Shown here piece after piece: positions 55,995 to 64,000 of a stretch of DNA of 64,000 nt. The stretch's first letter is position 1. Each line of letters begins with the position of its first letter. The notes beneath the pieces are model-generated. The model was given only the letters and a program-made list of their open reading frames with translations. It made no database searches and was not told where the DNA came from. The stretch covers positions 4,271,001 to 4,335,000 of the forward strand of contig CANTUQ010000077.1 in NCBI GenBank assembly GCA_947683425.1, written 5' to 3'. Source of the DNA: Excoecaria cochinchinensis. Its lineage: Eukaryota > Streptophyta > Magnoliopsida > Malpighiales > Euphorbiaceae. A program made the translations under genes and the position numbers.

Positions 55995-56595
55995 TTTGTC
56001 ACACCCCAAAGTAGCCCTAGAAGAATGACAGAATTTTTGTTCAAGAAAGATTAGTGTTGTGTGTGTGAGTCCTGTCGCGAGTGCGACAAGCTTCGCGGGC
56101 GCGACAGAACCACTCCGGTGATAGGGTATTTAAATTGGCCTTTTTAATTTGTTACTTTGTAGGAGAGCGACACATGGCAGTGTAGGGAGGTGACATGTGG
56201 TAAGAGCTTAATTAGTATTCTATTAAGTTAAAGGAGATTAGGATTAATTAAAAAGGAATAAGAAGATAAATATGCATTTAAGTGGTAGATGGCATTTATT
56301 ACCTTAGTTAATTTTTGAATTGACTTGGACTATCTGCTTCTTTCTTCTTCTTTCACGTGAGTTTCTTTCTTTTCTCTTGTTCTACTCCTTTCTTCGTTTC
56401 TTCTTTCTTCTTCTTTACATGTTTTGAGTGATTCATTTGGATTAGCTTTGAGAGGGGTTAGTAGAGCTCGATTAGGTCTTCTAAGAAGGTAAGTAATGCT
56501 ATTTAGTTAGTATTGGTCTTCTTGTTTTATCTTATTTCTGTTTTTGATTTAGAGTAAGAGAGAAGAGTAACTTTGGTATTTTGAATGGTTTGTGC

Positions 56596-56652
56596 ATGGA
56601 AGCTGTGGACAAGAGGCCCAATAAAGGCAAAGAAAAGGTTGGAGCCGAGTAA
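56596..56652 (+). CDS. Short conserved LTR reading frame (D, 3' LTR)
   Basis: Identical to the 5' LTR copy (MEAVDKRPNKGKEKVGAE, then TAA) although the LTRs differ at about 2 percent of bases overall. Confidence 0.45.
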   Translation: MEAVDKRPNKGKEKVGAE

Positions 56653-57103
56653 AGAGCGCGGTTCAACGTCCTAGAGGTAGGGATCGTGTGCGGTTTTCCT
56701 ATTTTGCATGTGTTGTGACTTTGAATGTTTTAATAGAGACTTAGTTGTATAAAGAAAGGTACTGGAAGCTTAAATTAGTTCAATTGCTTTTTAAGTGTGT
56801 GAAATTATTGTGATTGCTTGTAGTGTCTTAATGTCTAAAGTGGTTGTGTAATTTGAGTGGAAAACAAAACTTAATTATGAGCATGATTTATAGGGCAATT
56901 ACATGTTAAAAGAGGAGTGGTTGCATGTGAAAATAAAAGAGTTGGTTTGGGTTTTGTTTGAGTTTAACTGTGTGTGGATTTTTTCCGTTGGAATTGGGGA
57001 ACACGCTTCTGTCGCGAGCGCGACATAAGCAGTGATCGCGACAGAATCGCGTCTTTCATTTCTGTAGGAAGCGAGTTGGAATTTGGTTTTCAGAGTTGTG
57101 AGG

Positions 57104-57380
57104 AGAGAGTCACAAGATGTGAGGGTAGGTCACGACTCGTGACCCTGGGGTGAGCCTCGTCGCGAGGCGTGAGATGGCATCACGACCCGTGATGCCCTCT
57201 CTCTGTTATGAGGATCCTGTCATGAGTCGTGATGGGCAGTCACGACTCGTGACCCCTTCCTTCCTGGTGGGCGTGAAGCGAAGCAGATCATCATGATCCG
57301 CAATCGCGTGTGCGACTCGTGACGGCCCTGTTTCCTTAGGCTACTGTCGCGAGCGCGACACAAGTCGCGATCGCAACAGT
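57104..57380. repeat. Mixed palindrome island of the D 3' LTR
   Basis: Counterpart of 53236-53510 with several dyads weakened by C-to-T or G-to-A changes (TCACAAGATGTGA, GTCATGAGTCGTGA) and one repaired relative to the 5' copy (TGTCGCGAGCGCGACA). Confidence 0.8.
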
Positions 57381-58032
57381 GAGTTGTTTTCCGCCTGTTT
57401 TGTCTTGTTTTTGTCTTTTGCTCCTGTTTTGAGTTATTAAAGGTCTAAATGGATCTTGCATGTTATCATTTAGCCTGTGTTTGGTTTAAATCATCTTTTA
57501 AATCTCTTATATGATTAATAACCTTAAATATGCTTGATTATTAAAAGCTATACAGAAATTAAATGTATTTGAATTACAGTAACTGAGTTGATATATGTGT
57601 ACGGTATGTGAGTTGTATTTGAGCCTCATTACCGTTATAGTGGATAGATAAGCATGCTTATAAAGGGCTAGAGTGCAGCTGCTAGAGTTGGCCTTAATTG
57701 TGCCCAGAGTTCGGAATACCTCGTGTATTCCATAGAGTTTGAGCTAATTCTCCACATGTAAGATACTGTAAACAGTATCCAGAGTTACCCGTATCCACCG
57801 TGAAAGGAACTCAGGCTTATTGTTCTATCCTCATTATTGTTAGTGTATAGTGAACATGAAATGATCATATGTAGTGTTATAAGTAAATGTATAAAGTATA
57901 TGAGATGAATGCTACAGGATAGTTATGTGTACCAGCACATGTTTATATGAATTAGAGTCCATGATTTATACGATTGTGAAAATATATGCATGAGTTGTTG
58001 AGTAGTGCATGTGACATGTATATTTTATTGCT

Positions 58033-58108
58033 GACTTCGAAAGAAGTCCTTTGCATTATTTTTATCCCCACTAAGCGTTATCGCTTAGCACGGATGTTTG
58101 TTTCCGTG
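58033..58108 (+). other. Three-hairpin module, D 3' LTR
   Basis: GACTTC-GAAA-GAAGTC (58033-58048), CTAAGCG-TTAT-CGCTTAG (58071-58088, perfect) and CACGGA..TCCGTG (58089-58108). Confidence 0.75.
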
Positions 58109-58488
58109 TAGGTTGACAGGTGTGGACCAGTGAAAGCGTTCATCTGCAAGTGAGGGCCACTAGGAGCTTTTTGTTATACCCTTTTTGTATAAGATAAAGT
58201 TAGAGTTGGTGGTGTTTTGAGTAACATCATTATGTAATAAAAAGTATAGTTGTTACATGTAATCGTTAAAAGTAGATGTATATGAATCGAAAAATGAACT
58301 TGTATAAGCATAAAGTTTTTTGTAAAATGTACAGTTTACATGTATAGTAAAAGTAATTTTGTTTGGGCCCAACTTATTTCTAATTTATTATTACCGCTTC
58401 CGCTAATGGATGTGCACGTACATGTAAGTGTCCGCGTAGTGCCCCAATATTCCTTACCGGGGGTATGGGGGTGTTACAGGAATCATCA

Positions 58489-60066
58489 TGTAACGCCTCA
58501 AAAATAGCGGTTATGTGAATAGTACCTTTAGGACTGTAAATAGCATACATTGAGGTTAACAGTACCACGGTTGGCTAAGAGTTGACCAAAGGTTACAGTT
58601 TACTTGGTACAATCAATAGTTAATCTCAATTAAATAATTGAGATGTGAATGAAATTAACTAGGGTGATTAAGTGGGATCAATATTAATTATTATTATTAG
58701 TATTAAGAAGAAGGAATAATTAAACCAGGAAGTTAGGGATGGAAATTACATGGGCAACGAAATTAGAGAATTATAGCTAATCAGGATCATTATAAATAAA
58801 TATTAATTGAGAGATATTTTTATGGGTATTATTTTAGGGCTTTTAGAATTATCTCTAAGTAAGGTGAATATTAGACACAAATAAATAATAAATAAACAAA
58901 TAAATAAAAGAAAAGAGAAAGAAAGAACAGAAAAATTGAGAATGGAGTGGAAAAGAAAAGAAAAGGAGGGAAGGGGGAAATAGGAGACTAGAAGATCAAA
59001 GAGAGAGGCTTCATCGGTTCCAGAAGCTAGCCATTAACGCTGACCTCCACTGCCACTTCTACTCTGCCATCTCTATCAACATCCTACCTTCGTGATTCCT
59101 CTCTCTTCAAAATCGAAGCTTCTCCTTCATATTCTGGCCATCTCCAGCGTTGGGTGGCGACATGAGTAGTACTGGTAAGCTCTGAAAGGCAAGGTGATTT
59201 TTCCATTGCCCTCTGCTTCTACTCACTTGTCACTGGCGAGAAGATCAGAGTTAAAGATGTCGAGGTCTTCTAGAGTAGATTTCGGCCAAACCGTGACACA
59301 TTAGGGCATTTTATAGCCCCAACTCCATTTTGGCAGTAGCAGTTTCATGCCAACGAGACTTCGGTGACCGACAATCGGCGGATAGAATATTGACTTTGTC
59401 GATTTGGACAAAATTTGAAGGAATATGAGTAATATATAGTTGTAAGTTCTCTATTAAATTTACTTTCTTTATTCAATTTTCACATATTATGTTGTGTTAG
59501 GAATGATTAAAAGTTGAATTATGACTAAATTATTTTAGAGAAAATAAGCAAATAAATAGAATAGATAATTTGACTTGAAAATAAGATGAATTGAATCAAG
59601 ATTAAAGTTGAAAGGAGAATTGGTGGCTTAAAGTTGTTAATGAAATCCATTTGTGCTTAATAGGAGTAATATAATTGGCTTGTTTAATTGAAAATAGACA
59701 AAATAAATATAATCAAATTAGAATTTAAAAGAAGTTTAAAGATTTAAACTTATAAGATGTTAGAATAAAATAAGTTGAGTATGTATAATTTGTGTAAGGT
59801 TAGGAACTATTTGAATTTCCTTTAATTCAATGATATTCTAACAAATAAAATGGTGTTGTGAAGAGTTAAATAATATGATAAAAATATGAAGAATTGGACT
59901 AGGATTTAACATGGGTTAAATCATAGAAGTTAACAATATATTGAGTCTTACTTGTTACTTTGATAAGAGTTATATTGAAAATGCTAATTATTAAGATGTG
60001 TGACAGTAGGATGTATATATATATATACACACACATCCAAGTGGTTATATGTATATTCGCTTGAAA
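58489..60066 (+). mobile_element. LTR-like fragment, 5' part only
   Basis: Begins TGTAACGCCTCAAAAATAGC and soon has GTGAATAGTACC, like the C LTR. A pyrimidine-rich stretch at 59040-59160 looks like an LTR leader. No matching LTR end is seen before a CACTA end interrupts it at 60067. The AT-rich rest (59400-60060) shows no gene. A solo or truncated LTR is the best reading. Confidence 0.4.
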
Positions 60067-60300
60067 CACTATAAGAGATTAACGATTTCTCGATGGAAAG
60101 TTTGGATTTTCTGTTGAGGAATAAAATTGCCGACGGAATTGACTTTGGTTGGCATTTGAACCATAGGCAAAAATGCCGACGGAATTAAATTTTCCCGACG
60201 AAAAATAAATTCTGTCGAAAAATTTGCGAAATTTTTAATTTTTAATTTTTACCAACGGAATTTTTCGTCGGTATTTTAAAAAAATATTAAATAAAACATC
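60067..60300 (+). mobile_element. CACTA (En/Spm-like) transposon left end
   Basis: Starts CACTATAAGAGATTAACG, preceded by AAA (possible 3-bp duplication). Subterminal words follow in both orientations: GCCGACGGAATTGAC, GCCGACGGAATTAAA, CCGACGAAAAATAAATTCTG and CGGAATTTTTCGTCGGTA. This is the usual CACTA end structure. I found no matching TAGTG end before LTR L, so the rest is lost or is the unassigned DNA to 61300. Confidence 0.65.
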
Positions 60301-61300
<1,000 letters not shown>

Positions 61301-61931
61301 TGTAACAACCCATTTTAGACCCTAGTAGTTTTGGTAATATTTTATCGGGATAAGTTAAGTTTAAAGGTGGAATAAGATGAACGAGTGGCTTAGTGTGGGT
61401 TCTGTCGCGAGCGCAATAGAACACTTCACGGGAAGCCTAATTGAGTTGGATTTTCTTTGGATTATTTGATGTGTTGTGGACATGTGGCAGTGTAGGAGAT
61501 TGATACATGGTAGCATGGGAGTGTGGCACATGGTTTGAGTATGTTTTGTTTTGACTAAATAAATGTTTTAGGTGGCATTAATGTTGGTTGGTGGCATTGA
61601 ATGTGAGTAATTGGTTTTGGATTTGGGTTGACCGGCCACCCTTCTTCTCCCTCTCTTCATTTTATGCTTTTAGACTTCTTTAGTTCATTTTCTTTCTTTC
61701 TTTGTTATTGGTTCTGCCGTGCTCCATCTTCTTTCCTTTTCCCTTTTCATTTGCTTCTTGAGTGGGTCACTTGGATTGGTTTGAAGAGAGTGTTGTGAGG
61801 GTTGACTTGGTTGTTGAAAACAGCTAAGTGGTGTGATTTTGTTAGTATTGGTCTTCTTCTTCTACTTTAGTTTACTTTTTTTGATTTAAAGTGAGAAAAG
61901 GATTGATTCATGGGTTGTTTTGAATGATTTT

Positions 61932-61988
61932 GTTGAAGCTGTGGATAAGAGACTGGAAAAAGGCAAGGAGAAGATTGGAACCGATTAG
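61932..61988 (+). CDS. Short conserved LTR reading frame (copy in L)
   Basis: Eighteen codons, VEAVDKRLEKGKEKIGTD, then TAG. Where D has ATG, L has GTT. About ten of eighteen residues equal the D copy, with synonymous third-position changes in the core. Confidence 0.4.
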   Translation, partial: VEAVDKRLEKGKEKIGTD

Positions 61989-62423
61989 TGAGAAGTGGTC
62001 AAGCTACCTAAAGGTTGGGATCGAGTGTGATTTTAGTTACTTCTTTATGTGTTTGAGTAGTTTATGATTAAATAGAGATATGTATAAGAAGTGATGCATG
62101 ATGAGCTTTGATTAGTTCATTGATTTTGTTTTGGTTGTATGATTGTATGTATTCATTTTGATTCCGTGCAGTGTTTAAATGAGATAGCATGTTAAGATTG
62201 TAGTCAAATAGTAAAAATTAAATGTTTGTTAATGATTGACATTTTGAGTGCATTGGAGGTATGGTTTACATGTTTTTGCATGTTTGAGTGGTTTTGGGTA
62301 AGTTTGGTTTGGCTTTGGAAAGCTCTATTTTTCTTCGTTTTCCTGAGAATTGGAAATCCTGATTCTGTAGCGAGCGCGACAGAATTAGGTCTTCCATTTC
62401 TTTCGGTGAGTTGTGTGGCATTT

Positions 62424-62805
62424 TACACGACACGTGAACTTCTTCGCGAGTTGTGAAGATTGGCCGGCTCGAGCGGAGGAAGACGTGTCACTGTGCACGA
62501 ATCGTGCGCAAGATGCATGAGTTGTGCTTAGGAGCTCGAGTCGTGCGCCTGAGCACGAGTCTGCACATGAGCACGAGACGTGCATCTTCCTTCTCCTGTA
62601 GAGCAAATTGGTTTCTATCGCGAGCACGACTTCCTATCGCGATCGCGACAGTAAACCTCTTCTCTGCCTAGCTTTAGTGGCCAGCACGAGTCGTGCACCA
62701 TAGCACGACTCGTGGCATCCCATTTTTCTGTTGTCGCGAGTCGTGCATCACGACAGCCCCGCTTCTGGCCAGTAGTGCTGCGGTTACCATCGCGATCGCG
62801 ATAGT
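62424..62805. repeat. Palindrome island of L (GCACGAGTCGTGC type)
   Basis: Contains GCACGAGTCGTGC, GCACGACTCGTGGC, GAGCACGAGACGTGC words, plus CTATCGCGATCGCGACAG (62634-62651) and CATCGCGATCGCGATAG (62788-62804). A further decayed dyad (TAGCGAGCGCGACAG) is at 62367-62382. Confidence 0.8.
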
Positions 62806-63398
62806 GAGCCTCCTCCTGCTTGTTTTGTTTTGCCTGAAACATTTTCTTCTCTCTCTTTCATGGCTTCTCAGTGCCGTATAAGTTATGTTTTGTCTTTTAT
62901 ACAAGTGTGTATTATTGTTCTAGAGTTGCGTAAATAATTGATGATATGCTAGTGCTTTAGATACTTGTCTTGGTATTGTCTAGTTATAAATAATAAGAGT
63001 GAGTGAGTTGAGCCTGAAGTGTCATAGTAGTGGATAGATAAACATGCTTATAAAGGGTTATCATGCGGCTGCTATCGTGACCTTAATTAGTTTAACGACG
63101 AATACCTAATGTATTCATTTTGAGTTAGGTCTCTATCATTTGACACTGTTTGTCACTAATTAAAGCGCCCGTATCCACCATTTGATAATTATGGATACTG
63201 TATGTTTTGTAGTGTACAAGAGGTATAGTGGAGACTTGTATATGTATATGAACATAGTATGATATAATATCGATATTGTTTGCCATGTTTGGATGTTTTA
63301 CATGGAACTGATTAGAGTGTAATGTTATCTGTTTACAAGGTTGTGTATATGGTTATTTGTAAATCACATGACTATTGACATGCATTTGATATATTTGT

Positions 63399-63473
63399 GA
63401 CTTTGTTCAAAGTCTATTGCTTATGTTTATCCCCACTAAGAGTTATCGCTTAGCACGGATATTTGTTTCCGTG
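63399..63473 (+). other. Three-hairpin module of L
   Basis: GACTTT-GTTC-AAAGTC (63399-63414), CTAAGAGTTATCGCTTAG (63436-63453, one mismatch) and CACGGA-TATTTGTT-TCCGTG (63454-63473). The first hairpin has a C-G to T-A exchange compared with D (GACTTC/GAAGTC), which preserves pairing. Confidence 0.75.
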
Positions 63474-63845
63474 TAGGTTTGCAAGATGGGATTGGAGAGT
63501 TGCATCTGCAGGTCATGGCCACTAAGAGCTTGAGTGAAGATCTTTCTGTATAAGATAGAGTTTCTTATATTTTAAGTAACATCATTATGTATATAGAAAA
63601 GTATAGTAATGAAGTGTAAATGTTAACTGTATTGTACATGTACCGAAGACGAATATGTGTTAAGAATGATAACATTTTGTAATATGTACAATATATAGAT
63701 TTATAAGCATAGTATGTTTGGCCCAAGATATTCTAATTATTTATTGTTATTGCTTCCGCTTTTAAGTTTGTATGTGTATGTATGCGGTTGTGCGTGTGTG
63801 GCACTCCGATATTCCTTCTCAGGTGTATTGGGGTGTTACATTTAG

Positions 63846-63859
63846 TGGTATCAGAGCCT
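63846..63859 (+). promoter_or_regulatory. Element L: primer-binding site, initiator tRNA-Met
   Basis: TGGTATCAGAGCCT, exact match to the common plant LTR-retrotransposon primer site, five bases after the LTR. Confidence 0.92.
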
Positions 63860-63963
63860 AGGTTAGATGGTTCAGGATTATAAGATGTAGAGTATAGGTT
63901 AAATGTCTGAGTTTGTCTAGAGTTGTGGCGTAATGTATATGTTGTTTGTTTTGTAGTGTATAG

Positions 63964-64000
63964 ATGGAGTCCGACCAGAGTGAGAACGTATGAGAGACGA
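63964..64000 (+). pseudogene. Element L: start of gag, early stop, cut by window end
   Basis: ATG at 63964 reads MESDQSENV and then TGA at 63991-63993, where D continues MESDPSEHVEE. The gag of this copy is therefore dead unless the start is elsewhere. The rest is outside the window. Confidence 0.75.

Larger units (their letters stand above)
55997..58478 (+). mobile_element. Element D: 3' LTR
   Basis: Same length and plan as the 5' LTR. Palindromes 56072-56108, 57005-57045 and 57104-57380; stem 57638-57646 with 57792-57799; TATAAA at 57659-57664; hairpins 58033-58108. By hand count about 17 of the 54 differences from the 5' LTR fall in the 380-bp palindrome region. Confidence 0.9.
52123..58483 (+). 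mobile_element. Element D: complete gag-only LTR retrotransposon, target duplication GGAAT
   Basis: Both LTRs are 2482 bp (52128-54609 and 55997-58478), and perfect GGAAT duplications flank them (52123-52127 and 58479-58483). The internal 1387 bp holds a primer site (54615), a gag gene and a polypurine tract, but no protease, RT, RNase H or integrase. This is the organisation described for TR-GAG type non-autonomous elements. Mobilisation would need proteins from a relative, plausibly a Tekay/Del chromovirus given the gag type. By hand I count about 54 substitutions between its LTRs and no indels. Confidence 0.92.
61301..63840 (+). mobile_element. Element L: 5' LTR (2540 bp)
   Basis: Starts TGTAACAACCCATTTTAGAC and ends TATTGGGGTGTTACA, followed by a primer site. 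Related to the D LTR over its length but clearly diverged. Contains the short frame (61932-61988), a GCACGAGTCGTGC-type island (62424-62805), the stem TAGTGGATA (63028-63036) with TATCCACCA (63172-63180), TATAAA at 63049-63054 and hairpins (63399-63473). The donor site seems mutated (CAG/CTAAGTGG). The right part of the element is outside the window. Confidence 0.9.

Overview
This window is repeat-dense DNA from a flowering plant nuclear genome, probably a eudicot; the species cannot be read from the sequence. The evidence is a stack of LTR retrotransposons of plant-specific lineages: Ty3/gypsy Tat-type with a second RNase H, Tekay/Del-type chromovirus, and Ty1/copia. There are also MULE and CACTA transposon remnants, ATT-rich microsatellites and no recognisable host gene. 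I see no tRNA, rRNA, CRISPR or bacterial feature. Every large reading frame is a transposon remnant with stops or frameshifts, except small frames described below.

Layout, left to right. (1) 1-14180: element A, a decayed Tat-type element (gag, protease, RT, RNase H, integrase, 3' UTR with tandem repeats, 3' LTR), itself hit by solo LTR K (3747-4984) and solo LTR B (9981-12658). (2) 14181-22145: element C, a Tekay-type chromovirus into whose gag A appears to have inserted. (3) 22146-36140: copia element F on the minus strand, split into three pieces by solo LTR G1 (22659-30403, itself split by solo LTR H at 26068-29909) and solo LTR G2 (30468-34385). (4) 36140-46517: element E, a minus-strand Tat-type element with gag but almost no pol. 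(5) 46518-52127: a MULE transposase remnant split by solo LTR I (46621-50721). (6) 52128-58478: element D, a structurally complete gag-only element with identical-length 2482-bp LTRs. (7) 58484-61300: LTR-like fragment, a CACTA end and an AAT microsatellite. (8) 61301-64000: element L, a relative of D cut by the window end. Seven insertions have perfect 5-bp target-site duplications that I could read directly.

The most interesting material is inside the LTRs. K, B, G1, H, G2, I, D and L are one large LTR family (1.2-4.1 kb, ends TGT(A/C)AC...GTTACA or GTGACA) attached, in D and L, to an initiator-Met primer site and a Tekay-like gag with no pol. These LTRs share (a) a 5' splice-site-like AG/GTAAG followed about 100-150 bp later by a very short reading frame ending in Lys-Gly-Lys-(Glu) and then a stop, kept in all nine LTR copies examined including chromovirus C; (b) islands of GC-rich short palindromes at a fixed LTR position whose sequence differs completely between copies (TGTCGCGATCGCGACA, GTCACGAGTCGTGAC, GCACGAGTCGTGC, or TCACGGTGG..CCACCGTGA types); and (c) a structured module of one long-range stem and three hairpins with compensatory base changes. 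The unrelated Tat-type LTRs of A and E also carry a GC island at a fixed position that differs between copies, even between the two LTRs of E. The functions are unknown and are given as hypotheses.
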